Below, piece after piece: positions 44,591 through 55,362 of a DNA stretch of 64,000 nt. Source of the stretch: Arthrinium phaeospermum (lineage: Eukaryota; Ascomycota; Sordariomycetes; Amphisphaeriales; Apiosporaceae); the NCBI GenBank assembly GCA_006503535.1, contig QYRS01000009.1, positions 1,364,001 through 1,428,000 on the forward strand, given 5' to 3'. The notes under the pieces are model-generated. The model saw only the letters and a list, made by a program, of their open reading frames with translations, had not been told where the DNA came from and ran no database searches. The position numbers and the translations under genes are program-made. Every line of letters starts with the position of its first letter. Within the stretch, counting starts at the first letter, position 1.

Positions 44591-45120
44591 GGTTGCTGTC
44601 TCCCTGAATAACTGATGAGTTCTTAGTTAGCAAAGCAATATACATTTCATGCGCTTGAATCCGTTCGCGTCTCTTCTCGGTGCGGTCAAACTCGTCCGCG
44701 CGGTCAAACTCGTCCGCGGGTGCGGTCAAAATCGTTCGCGGACGTTGCTAGTTAGAATGCGTGCAGTGCGGGCTAAGGTGTACAGATAAAGGGGCTAATA
44801 GATGGGGAAAAGGGGCTAGTAGTAGATGGACATGGGATATATAGGAAATGAGTCGAGCCAAACAGTTGAGTAGGCAAGTCGAGGAGAATACTGGAGGACT
44901 GGGAAGACACATGATTCGGAGTATCGCTGCTGAACAGCTGAGGTACGGTGAAATGGATGGGGAATACTTCTCAATGCCGCGACACAAGGTAGGTCTTGAG
45001 TAATGATCGAGGCTGAACTTACCAAAGCACAATGATGGCTGGTTGCAAGAGATGGGTATCAACTTGAGCACCGACTTCAGCTGCAAAGGTGCGAAGATAC
45101 GAAGGTGCTGCTTGTACTGG

Positions 45121-45237
45121 TCGGCGACGGAAAGAGGAAGGAACGAAAGTGATGCTTGAAGTTGTCGCCGACAGAAAGAGGAAGGGACGAAAATGATGCT
45201 TGTAGTTGTCGCCGATAGAAAGAGGAAAGAACGTCGG
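45121..45237. repeat. 44-bp tandem repeat, about 2.6 copies
   Basis: Copies begin at 45121, 45165 and 45209, each opening tcgccga or tcggcga followed by gaaagaggaag and, in the first two, gatgcttg...agttg. A partial end of a further copy precedes 45121. The same gaaagagga block starts each larger unit downstream. Confidence 0.8.
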
Positions 45238-45815
45238 TCGCACACTTCCAATGTTAACTCAAGGTCACCAGGCTATTGATTCTGGAGTGCGGATTATTTT
45301 TCCAGAACGGATCGCCGAATTAGTTGTTGGCTCGCCGAAGTAGTTATTGCGAAAGAATCGCCGAACTAGATCTGGCTTTCGGAAAGTGAAATAGTGCGGC
45401 GATGGAAAGAGGAAGGAACGTCGGTCGCGGAATTTCAATGTTACCTCGAGGTAACCAGACTGTCGATTCTGGAATACAGATTATTTTTTTTAGAACAGAT
45501 CGCCGAATTAGTTGTTGCTTCGCCGAATTAGTTCTGGCTCTCGGAAAGTGAAATAGTGCGGCGATGGAAAGAGGAAGGAACGTCGGTCGCGCAATTTCAA
45601 TGTTACCTCGAGGTCACCAGACAGTTAAGTCTGAAATACGGATGATGTCTTCGGAATGAATCGCCGAAGTAGTTACTGGCTCGCCGCAGTAGTTGCTGGC
45701 TCGCCGTAGTAGTTGCTGGCACGCCGAAGTAGTTGCTGGCACGCCGTAGTAGTTGCTGGCACGCCGAAGTAGTTGCTGGTTCGCCGAAGTAATTATTAGC
45801 TTGGGGAAAGTAAAA
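45219..45815. repeat. ~160-190-bp tandem repeat, three copies
   Basis: Copies begin at 45219, 45406 and 45568 with aaagaggaa(g)gaacgtcggtcgc, followed by caatgttacctcgaggtcacc, then a gccgaattagttgttg block and ctttcggaaagtgaaatagtg. Copies 1 and 2 differ by about 25 bp in length. Copy 3 has its inner block expanded into the 20-bp array. Confidence 0.85.
45661..45800. repeat. 20-bp tandem array, seven copies in register
   Basis: Seven units of exactly 20 bp of the type (t/a)cgccgaagtagttgctggc fill 45661-45800 with no gap. Copies alternate gaag/gtag/gcag at one site, and the last copy is degenerate. The array is nested in copy 3 of the larger repeat. Confidence 0.95.
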
Positions 45816-46390
45816 GAGAGTGGCCAGTTGGGTGGTGCTTAGTGAAAGGCGTGAAGGACGATTTATCAAGTTCAACGAAAATGTGAGAAGTCACAGGTAT
45901 TCTACTTGTCTAGATGGTTCAAGGCAGGAACGATTCATGTGAATAGAGCAGATAATGTGCCTGCCAACAACTCTGGGATTCGCAGGTCGAAGTTCCAAAT
46001 GAGATGAGGAAGGTTGGGGACACGAAGTAGGCAGTAGAAAGTGAGAGGCCATGTACTAGTTAGCAACCCTGGGACTCACAATTTACGGTAGTTGACGGAA
46101 GGTTGGAGGAGATAAAGGAGGCGATGTCCAGTGAGGAATAATGTATTAGTCCACAATCATGGAATTCGCAGGGTAAAGACAGGCAGAAGGTGGAAGGTGG
46201 AGGGTTGAAGGAACAAAACGAGTAATGTTCCGTGACGGGCGAGGTTCACTTATGTCACCAGTGCTGATGGTGAAAGGTGGAGGGTGGAAGGCTTAGGGAA
46301 TTAAAGTAGGTGAAGTTCAGTGACGAATGATGTATTAGCCAGTAACCCTGATGTTCGCGGCTTGAGGTCGTAGTCGTGATTCGACGCTGT
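45816..46390. repeat. Degenerate ~100-bp repeats, left block
   Basis: Recurring phrases in fixed order, roughly every 100 bp: ggaaggtgga(gg), gaagtaggcg or gagtaatg, agtgaggaat or cagtgacgaatg, gtattagcca, accctggga. Copies are strongly diverged. The array breaks off where the 28-bp minisatellite begins. Confidence 0.6.
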
Positions 46391-46394
46391 CATA

Positions 46395-47220
46395 GTTCAG
46401 AAGCGTCCGAAACTGTTGTTCAAAGGTGTCCGAATTCGCGGTTCAGAGGTGTCTGAATTTGCGGTTCAGGGGTGTCCGAACCGTATCCGTGGCTCAGAGG
46501 TGTCCGAACCGTCTCCGTGGCTCAGAGGTGTCCGAATCGTATCCGTGGCTCAGGGGTGTCCGAATCGTATCCGTGGCTCAGTGTCCGAATCGAATTCGTG
46601 GTTCAGAGGTGTTCGAATCCGTAGCTCAAAGGTATCCGAATCGAATTCGTAGTTCAGAAGCGTTCGGATCGTGTCCGTAGTTCAGAAGCGTTCGAATCAA
46701 ATCCGTGGTTCAGAGGTGTCCGAATCCGTGGCTCAGAGGCATCCGGATCGAATCCGCGGTTCAGAGGTATTTCAATTCGCGGTCCAGAAGCGTTCGGGTC
46801 GAATTCGTGGCTCAGAAGCGTTCGGATTGAATTCGTGGTTCAAAGGCATCCGAATCGAATCCGTGGTTCAGAGGTATTTCAATTCGTGGTTCAGAAGCGT
46901 TCGGATCGAATCCGTGGTTTAGAGGTGTTTGAATTCGCGGTTCAGAAGCGTTCGGAGTGAATTCGCGGTTCAGAAGCGTTCGGGTCGAATTCGTGGCTCA
47001 GAAGCGTTCGGAGTGAATCCGTGGCTCAGAAGTGTTCGGATCGAATTCGTGGTTCAGAGACGTTCGCAGTCGTAGTCGCGGTTCGCAGCTGAAGGCCGCG
47101 GTTCAAAGGTATCCGCACCCGTAGTCGTGGTTCAGAGGCGTTCGCGACCGTAGTCGTGGCTCAGAGGTGTTCGTGGCCGTAGTCGCGATTCAAAGCCATT
47201 CGAGGCCGTAGTCGCGCCGG
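46395..47220. repeat. 28/23-bp minisatellite, about 30 copies
   Basis: I count about 30 units built on g(t/c)tcagaggtgtccgaatcg followed by aatccgtg. Most units are 28 bp; some lack five bases and are 23 bp. Toward the right end the unit drifts to g(t/c)tcagaggcgttcgcgaccgtagtcgtg. Translations give repetitive Arg/Ser/Val/Glu peptides in all frames and look non-coding. Confidence 0.92.
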
Positions 47221-47340
47221 TTTGAATTTGTTGTCGCGGGTCGAAGTCGTAGTCACGGCTCAAACGATTTGTCGCAGCTTGGAGGAGTTGTCGCGGCTTG
47301 GAGGAGTTGTCACGGCCTGGAGGAGTTGTCGTGACTAGAA
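47220..47340. repeat. 19-bp tandem repeat, about three copies
   Basis: Units of the form gcttggaggagttgtcgcg follow the minisatellite directly (about 47275-47330), after a short drifted stretch with gtcgaagtcgtagtcacgg. It is another repeat family in the same block. Confidence 0.7.
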
Positions 47341-47990
47341 TTAATTAATGGAAGCTGGGAGATGCGAGGTGGGAGGCAAGAGGTTGAGAATATCAAGTAG
47401 GTGGTACTTGGCGGGCAATGCAGGTGGAATATTTCACCGTTACTAGTGGTGGCAGGTGGCCAGGCTGAAAGAAAGTAGGCGATATAAGTTGAAGAGTGTG
47501 AGAAGACACGTTATGGGTGCTAATGGTGGAAGGTGGCATATGTTTAGGAAACAACGTAGGTGATATTTTATAAGGAGCGTGTTCAGAATATCTTACCAGT
47601 GACGATGGTGGAAAGTGAAAAGTTGCAAAAGGCAAAGTACGTGATACCTTTTTAGAAGTATGAAGGAAATATTGTGCCGTTGCTCAAGGTGTTGCGGTCG
47701 GTTAAGTAGTTTGCGTGTATGTGAATACACTCATGTATGTCACACTCAAGGGCTTGGATCTTTGTTGTCGAGGGAAAGCATCTCAAAAAGTTGCAAGTGG
47801 AAGGTTGGAGGTCGGAGGAAATGAGATCGGTGGTGGTCGGCGACGAGTGTGGTGAAGGAGATGGATACTTCACCGCTACTAGTCGTGTCGCGATGCTTTC
47901 ATCTGCCCAGATATGTGTGAATACATTCATAAGTGTGACACTCAAAGGTGTAGACGTCTGTTGAGTGAACGTATCTCGAAAGGATGAAGC
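47341..47990. repeat. Degenerate ~100-bp repeats, right block
   Basis: Phrases like those left of the minisatellite recur (agtggtggcaggtgg, gaaagtaggcgatat, ctaatggtggaaggtgg, cagtgacgatggtgg). A second pair is 47715-47790 and 47913-47985, sharing gtgaatacactcat, gtcacactcaa and atctc(a/g)aaa. The minisatellite appears to have been inserted into, or grown within, one older array. Confidence 0.55.
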
Positions 47991-48624
47991 ATGGAGGAAT
48001 AAGATGAATGAACTTTAGTAGGAGATATAGTATGTGACATTAGGGATGGTTTGGAAGGACATGTTAATAACCTGTGCACGTCTCGGTTCCCTTCTTAGCT
48101 ATCAATGTGAATAGGTACAAAAAGAAAAGTCTGGAAGGAACGACGGCTAGTATGGTGAGGCTGTAGGCGATTGCGTTTCCATATGTGCCGCAGTCGTTGC
48201 AGTCGTTGCGGCTTACCATAACCCTTCCAAAGAACTACATTACATAAAGGGGCCTCCGCTCAGTCTTTTCAGGGGAATCACGATCAAGAGCCATGCCATG
48301 CCATGCCATGGGAAGTGGTCGTTAGGAAAGAGGCTAGTTAGGAACACTGTTTCAATATCGAGCGCGTCATCCTTCGCTGTAGATTTAAGTCTCTGCTACC
48401 AGATCACGCAACTTGGCGGTATCGGACAGTCCCCCCTAATGGCAAAAGCGATATTCCCATCAGACCATGGCGTACTGCTATATCAGGGATCATTTGGTAC
48501 AATTCGCACAATGCCTATACGATTTACTTCAACACGTTGGCTTGCTGATCATTTTTAGAAATCATCATGATGTATTCGCCAAGGGGCTATAAACCGACTT
48601 CGTGTACTATGCCGTATTGTCTGG

Positions 48625-49708
48625 CTAAGGATCCTTATCCCCAGAGTCTTTGTTTTCACTCTTGCCCATCTTTGCCTTGAACTCTTCGAAGAGATCCACT
48701 GGAGTGAGCAGGCGGCAGTCCCCTCTGAAAGCCGTATTCTGCATCAGATCCGGCAGATTCTGAATAGGGGCACATTCTCCTTCTGATGTCTCATACCAAT
48801 CCTCGGCCCGCACTGCTAGCTGAGCCATATCGAAATCCGGAGGGATGCGTCTTCTAGTATTCTCCCAGTCATCCAACCCCAAAAAGGGGAATAAGTCCCA
48901 ATCACGGTCGAATTTTCGGTCTCTTTTCAAATGGATTGCTTCTTCCACTCCGCGGTATCGGTAGACCAACCACAGTGCTCGCTCATCGAAGGGACTCTCG
49001 ATATCCATTACCTAACGTCTCCCAGTATCAGTATGTTGTTGTTTAACAAAATAAGTAGGAAAAACAGGGATGTCCCAGAATACAATCAAGAAATCTTTCG
49101 AAATGAAGAAATAACGTCACCCCTAACACTAGCGTAACAGGAAATATCTATTTTGAGGGATGAGGAAGGGGGGACTGAAAAAAATAACACACCATGTGAC
49201 AACCGATGTACCGGATATCATCAATACCGTCGTTGCGGTAAATTTCGACCTTGATCTCGCCGATCTCAACAACAAAACGAGGGATCTTGGTGGCAGGGAC
49301 TTGATCTGCTGATCTTCTGGTGCTCCTGCTTGGGGCCGCTGGCTTGGAAGGCGTAGCCTCCAAAGCCATAACCATTGACTCAAATAGTTGCTTTGGTTGA
49401 TCCAATTCGATGTCGACGTTACTTTCAGGATGATCGGAGGGCCGGTAGCTGGAGCCAAGATGGTTCTTGGCGGCTGGGTCCATAACGACCAGATATCGAT
49501 GGGTCACATCCTGCTGCTTACTTTTGTTTATCGAGTGCTCGTACAGGAGAAGCTCCTGGTACTCGTACTTGTTCCTGAAGGTGTGGACGAAGAACAGGTC
49601 GTTGGTATCAAGGAAGTCGGTACGGCTCAACAACACCAGATAGTCGCGACCGTAGTGCCGTTGCGGTGGTTGCGGTAGTCCCTCGGGACTTTGAGGTAGT
49701 GTCTCCAT
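48625..49708 (-). CDS. Hypothetical protein, accessory region
   Basis: Two exons (49708-49193 and 49011-48625) join in phase through a 181-bp intron (donor GTGTGT, acceptor TTAG), giving about 300 residues. An in-frame ATG at 49981 would add 91 residues, including an Ile/Pro run made by a 9-bp microsatellite, so I prefer 49708. Visible blocks: RDYLVLLSRTDFLDTNDLFFV, HRYLVVMDPAAKNHL, PRFVVEIGEIKVEIYRNDGIDDIRYIG, and a Trp/Asp-rich end (DLFPFLGLDDWENTRRRIPPDFD). It is probably globular and intracellular: no signal peptide or helix. I do not recognise the family. It lies just beyond the repeat block on the same strand as the coiled-coil gene. Confidence 0.6.
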
Positions 49709-50883
49709 AATGGCAGCATGTGCTACAGACAGTGGAATGATCGGAGTAATCGGAGTAATCGGAATAATCGGAATAATCCGCGACTGAAGGCGTGGAACAT
49801 TGGTCAGATCAACATCACGAGATTGTACCCGCAGATGAGACTGGAATCGGAAATAACTGTGCGGGAGACAATGGGAGAACGCGTGGATGAAGGTGGAATG
49901 ATAGAGGAGTGAAAATGGAATAATCATGAAACGCTTGACATCTATCATTGAATCAATTGCTTTACCTTGAATTGAGTTCAAGTGGCAGTCGCGCAGACAA
50001 ATAAAATAAGATCATGCGCCTGAAGCTTACTTGAGATCTAGCACAGTAAACATAGATCACTGCGGGTAGCTACAGCACCTATTTGTTACTTCCTGCATCG
50101 CAAACAACTAGTGCCAACATGTCCGGAATACCTTCATGTACCTTCGAATGATGCATTCTCAATACATCAATTGCCCGGAATGCTTACCAGGACTACTATG
50201 TTTGTGTGTACACTCTTGCCTCCCCCACCGCTCATTTTATGTATGGCGTGATCACCCTGGTAAGAGTCGTCTACGTTGTGAGGATCAAAAGATGCGCAAG
50301 AGACAAGTGAGTTGATCGCTATTATTCTAGTCGTTAATCCATTCGTTTGGTCAGCATTTTACGCCTGTGAGAGTATCCGGATACACCTGGGATGGTTGTT
50401 GGAGGTTGTCAGACTGCCTCCTCCTTGAAGCGCGTATCTCACCTCACATGCCGACCGCGCGTTTAGGCTGCCACTCAATTGAAGCACCGCTGGAAAGCCA
50501 CCCCACTATCACCCTGAGCACTCACTCGCCCTGGGAGGCTCAACGCCTCCTCCCAGACGCGCAACCACAAACAGGCAACAGGTAAACAACTTCACTATAT
50601 CACGTCGTTTATCTTGTAAATCGCCCATACAACGTCCATGAGAAGTGCAATCAATCCTACTCATCCCGAGGCAAAACAGACTTGGAGCTTACTGTGAACA
50701 GTGCATGTGCTTTTGAATTCCCCGCTCGCATCTCAGCCCGCGCCAAGCCCTTCAGATTGTCCCAAGAACAGCATATTATCGTACGGCACGGAAGACTGAG
50801 GTCTGTTTCATATATGTCCTCTTTTATACGCCCGAGACCGCTTTATCTCAAGAGTTGAAGGCCAACTTATCCAAACTTCTAAA
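49709..50883. other. Intergenic with a 9-bp microsatellite
   Basis: At about 49739-49783 the unit gg(a)gtaatc/ggaataatc repeats four to five times in the leader of the minus-strand gene. The rest holds no supported gene; the right end is the 5' region of the F-box gene. Confidence 0.5.
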
Positions 50884-52433
50884 ATGGCCCAACTACCCAA
50901 CGAAATCTACCGCCAAATACTCTCCCCGCTCGATCTGGGAACGCTCCAGGCCTGCAGACTAGCCGGCAGGCCCATCCTCCAGGCAGCCACCGAGCTGGTT
51001 TTCCGCCGTGTTACTCTGAGGGTAGAGTTTATGCCGGCTCAGCTTGCGAGATCGGGCCCCAACTTTGTCCAGATTGCGACCGCAGCCCATTTGCGACCAC
51101 TGGTGCGGGAGGTGGCCATCGACACCGCCGTAACCCCCGCGGCCTTCCTTCATGCAGATACTGTCTGCGCCACCGCCAATGTCCCCGTTCCGCGACTACC
51201 AGAGGCTTTCCTGTACGCATTGCCCTTCCTGAACGCCTTGACGGGCCTAAAAACCCTCGAGGTCGTCTTCGCGGGCGGCAACGGGTCCAACAGCGGCGAT
51301 TGGCTGTTCAGGCATCAGAGGGGGCCTTTCGCCGGTCTGGTGTTAGACACCTGCCTCCGATGCATCGCGCGGGATTGGTGTTACAGTCGCCATGTCCGCC
51401 TCCAGACTGGGATACTTCACGCGATGCAAGAGGAAGGCGGCACCCTAAGCACAGAGTGGCCCTCTCTGGTTACCGCCCCCCAGAAGGACCCGATGGAAGT
51501 AACTACCTTAGAGGTCACGGACATGCCTGTTTCTCTGCAATTGGCAGTTCCAGATATGCTTCTCTCTTGTGAGAGCTTGAAGCATTTGCATCTCAATTTG
51601 TCGTTTTCCGAATTGGACTCTGTATTCCATAATCTCCCCCGCCAGCGTGGAGACAGGTTTGACTATTTCGAAACCCTCCCAAAGACCTGGCTTACCCCGA
51701 CATAGCAAATAACTTGCGGGTCCTCTCGCTGTCTCATGAGGAATATTGGGGGTGGGCGCCAAAGATGGATTTCAGGACAGTCAACCCAGGAGTCGGGCTT
51801 CCCAACCTCCGGGTACTGTCGCTGGGGTGCTATGTCTTCAGCCATGAATGGCAGGTGGATTGGATCGCCTCCCTCGGGCGTCAGAACGGACGAGGGGGGC
51901 TCGAAGAGCTTTACCTCAAAGACTGTCCCATAATGTGGGAGGCGAGCGTCCATTCGAGTCTTGATGAGTCGGTCACGGAACTCCCGACCCCGAGCGGCGG
52001 CGTTGTCAGCATTCCAAACGAAGGGTATCCTACGGACCAGTCCCTGCAGCTCCCGGATGAGCTCTCGGACCTGATCGAGGTTTCCTTTCCGCTGCGATGG
52101 AGCGGCGTCCTGGACCATTGGGCCAACACCATGGCCTCCTCCCTCAAGGTCTTCGCCATGGGCTCGGAGCCTTGGGGGGAGGGCCTGTATGAGCAATGGC
52201 GAGAACTACCCGCGAACACGCCGGGCCTGATACAATACGTGCACTTCAATATCGGCCTTGACCCCCAGCCCTGGATTGAGACGGACGACAGACGTAGGAT
52301 GATCAATGAAATCGATGGCCTCGATAAGTATAATGCCGCTCGAAAAGCAGATTACGACTCCTACGACAGCTTCATAAACACCGTATTCCCCGACCTTTCC
52401 ACCGACAGATATCCCAGAGATGTTTTCCCTTAG
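50884..52433 (+). CDS. F-box protein gene, reading frame broken
   Basis: The first frame (50884-51705) opens MAQLPNEIYRQILSPLDLGTLQACRLAG, a clear F-box. Leucine-rich helical and strand segments follow. The protein continues in another frame from about 51688: NNLRVLSLSHEEYWGWAPKMDF, LPNLRVLSLGCYVFSHEWQVDWIASLG, GGLEELYLKDCPIMWE, ending RYPRDVFP at 52433. The joined product would be about 515 residues. A one-base difference near 51688 explains the shift. Alternatively a 59-bp intron (51647-51705) with a weak GTGGAG donor would restore frame, but it would remove residues that look coding. F-box proteins recruit substrates to SCF ubiquitin ligases; the target is unknown. It could be functional, a recent pseudogene or a base-call error. 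Confidence 0.7.
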
Positions 52434-53361
52434 GAGTCTACAGAAGCTGCAACGTATGCAGCTCCCTGCCTCATCAGGCAACCTCAACAGCCAATACTGT
52501 AGCGACTTCTGGTGTCTGCATAGAAGAGAAATGCAAGTAGGACCTTTTTTAGATGAAAATCACACCATCTTCTCCATGTGACAGCCGACAGTTGCGCACG
52601 CAAGGCACCGAGGATGCAAACAATTGGAGACGGCACGTCGCCAATCTCGCCCCCCGGAGCCCAACCAACAACTGAATAAAGTGCCCATTTCTAATTTTGA
52701 CCAACATGTGCGTGGGTGGGTGGTGGTGGTGGTGGTGGTACATTGGATGTGACCACACCTGCATGGAAGGCATGGAACACGCTAGTGCGAATTCGACAGG
52801 AGCCGTCGCGCCCCCTGCCCGTCCCATCAGGCCCCCTTGCACACCGAAGCCGGGTTGGCCGTGATATCAGCCGGTGGCACAGCAGATGGTGTCTTCAAGA
52901 CCTGCCAACCAACGGCTTGTGTTACCACACTTCTCATCGCAACGTTGAACCGGCTTGCTTACTCTGCCGGCGCCTATGCCATAGCTGGTCTGCCAAGAAT
53001 ATCTGGACTCCTTGCAGGCAGTTTCGTGTGGTGGCGGTAAAGATCACCCCTCGCTTCCATATCAACCAGGTAAGTATATCGTCAGCAATGATCAGGGACC
53101 GGTTGCTGGATTGGGGGCATCGCCATGTGGCACCACGAGACATCATTGGGAGAAAACAAGATAGCAAACGATTGAATATTCGTGGCTTTGCAGATGGCCG
53201 TCAAGCAAGTAGTTATTGCTATATCATTAGGTTGATCAGGTTAGACGCCCGGTCACTAGCGACAGACAGGAAACGAAATGGCGACCGTGCGTGGCACACA
53301 ACACGACCCCCCTGCGGCACCGGGCGACACACCCGGTCCCCGCCCACGTCCCGTCGACACT
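52434..53361. other. Convergent intergenic region
   Basis: Contains a (GGT)n microsatellite at about 52718-52740. No gene supported. The right end is the 3' region of the transporter. Confidence 0.5.
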
Positions 53362-55362
53362 TCATAGCTCGTCCTTCTTCGGGTGGTCGATGTGCTCCTC
53401 GATTGTGGTGGTGTGCTGGCGCTCGGCCGAATGCAGCTGCTTCTCGGTGGCAGCCACGACCTGGTTGTTGAGTTCCTCGGGCTCGAACACTACGCAGAAA
53501 GGATAGAATGGTCAGCCATGTGTATCTCATATAAGGACTTTACTACGACCAGTCACACGATAGGTAGAATAGTAGGTGGGTACTTACAGAATGTGAGTTC
53601 TTCCAGTGTGCGGTTGTAGGTCTCGGGGTAGAAGAGGAACTGGAAGATGAATTCGAAACCGATCCAGCCGCAGTAGGCAGCGAGGAATTTCCAGTCAATG
53701 GCATCGAGGGCGAGCGGGTTGACGTTAGTCGAGAAGAAGCCTCCGGCCTTTCCAAAAACCTGCTCCAGGCCAATACCGCGACTTCGAATGGCGTACGGGA
53801 ACAGTTCGACGAGATACGCTAGGAGAGAAGAGAGCAGTGTTAGCAAGCCGAACTACACAGCCAGCCGAGAAGGGCCAATCCGCGAAGGTGGAAAGATAGG
53901 GAGGGACTCACTGTATGTCAAAGCATTGTTGCCCAAGTTGTAGCAAGGCGAGTAGGCGAAGTAGAAGAACAGCGCCGAGATGGACGCGGCACCGTTGGTC
54001 TCGCCGCGGTCCTTGGCGTCGCGCAGCATCTTGAAGGAGACGGTCATGGCCGAGAAGACCAGCAGCATGGAGGTCGACGACGCCATGAAGGCCCACCGAC
54101 GACGGAACCGGGTGACGACGAGGGCGAGCCCCGTCGCGTTGATAAGGCCCCAGCACTGGTTGGCGATGTTGATGCGGGTCTTGACGGAGCTCTCGGTGAA
54201 GTTCATCATCTCGAACATGAGGTTCTGGTAGTAGGAGAGCAGGGTGTTGCCGGACATTTGCGTGAAGAGGCCGAGGAAGATGCTGACGAAGACGCGGCGG
54301 CGGTTGCCGGCGGTGGACCACATGACGGACCACGACTGCTTGGAGGTTTCCATCTCCAGTTTGATGGTGGACTTGATCTGGGCCATCTCGGCCTGCACCA
54401 AGAGCGAGGCGGCGTCTCCTTCGGCGTGGTATTTGGTCAGGATGGCAAAGGCCTCGTCGTCCCTGTCCTTACTGACGAGGTATCTAGGGCTCTCGGGGAG
54501 GAGGCTGTAGTGGTATCAGTTGCAACGTTCGCATAGAAGGGAGAAAGGGGTGAGTGCGTACAAGACAGTGCATATCTGCATGACAGAGGGGACAATCTGC
54601 AGAAGCGAGGGCAGTCGCCAGCTCCAGTCACCCTTGATCTCGACGGTGCCGATGGCGATAGCCGCCGCCAAGATGGATCCGATGAAGTAAGATGAGTTGA
54701 ACAGCGAGGTCATGACGGCTCGCTCCTTGGGGTGGCTCAGCTCGCCGATCAGGGCGGATCCGGAGATGATGGCGAACAGAATGCCGATTCCCAGAATCAT
54801 GCGAGAAACGATGTACATGCCAACTATGAGGTTATTCATTAGCTCGGCTCGCCGTATCTGTTGATAAAGCTATGCTTACCGTGCTGCGAGAATCCCTGGA
54901 GAATGGCACCAACGATCATGATGATTGACCCCGCCATGATACCCCATCGTCGGCCGTATCTCTGGTTGAACCAAGGCGCGATCGGGACTGCTAGGATGGA
55001 GCCCAGCTGGTAACACGATGAGATGAAACCAAGCATGGCTGGCTCGATGCTGGCCTTCCCGGTTTTCTCGCTGATGTACCCATCCCCGAAGTCTGTCATT
55101 GTGTTGTTAGTCCATGCTCGTCAGGGAAGGAAGCCTTTCTCCCGTTGCGCCGTCACCTACATCTGTTGAAGTCGTCGGAGAATTGCAGGGTACCGATAAG
55201 TTGGGAGTCGAAGCCGGAAGTCATCTCAACGCCCATGCAGCAGCAAAAGAGCCACACGTACATGAGTCGCAGGTTGGGCTTCTTGTACCAAGGGGTAGTG
55301 TCCTCCTGCAGAAGTCGGGTGACGACCGGATCACCGGCGTGTCCAGACTTCACGACACCCAT
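53362..55362 (-). CDS. MFS sugar transporter (hexose/lactose-permease type)
   Basis: Six exons (55362-55161, 55092-54880, 54823-54562, 54504-53912, 53818-53588, 53489-53362) join in phase, giving about 542 residues. This is a typical 12-helix sugar porter: GVEMTSGFDSQLIGTLQ in helix 1, NQRYGRRWGI in the loop between helices 2 and 3, PESPRYLV before the central loop, YLVELFPYAIRSRGIGLEQV in the second half, and PETYNRTLEEL at the end. The cytosolic tail is short and hydrophilic. It imports a sugar across the plasma membrane, usually by proton symport; specificity cannot be read from sequence. The last four residues are KDEL, probably by chance since both ends should face the cytosol. Upstream lies a duplicated CCGGGG-containing motif. 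Confidence 0.92.

Larger units (their letters stand above)
44591..48624. other. Repeat-dominated region without a supported gene
   Basis: The left end (44680-44741) has about three ~20-bp copies around gcggtcaaactcgtccg just upstream of the coiled-coil gene. From 45121 to about 47990 almost everything is tandem repeat (itemised separately). From 48000 to 48600 is unique DNA with a short gccat array at 48293-48312. Open frames inside the arrays are repeat artefacts. Confidence 0.6.

Noticed and set aside
46416..46922. Open frames with repeating RGVRI/SVAQ-type peptides
   Set aside because: They arise from the 28/23-bp minisatellite; unit length is not a multiple of three and all frames look alike.
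53219..53530. 103-codon minus-strand frame at the transporter 3' end
   Set aside because: Overlaps the last transporter exon and intron in another frame.
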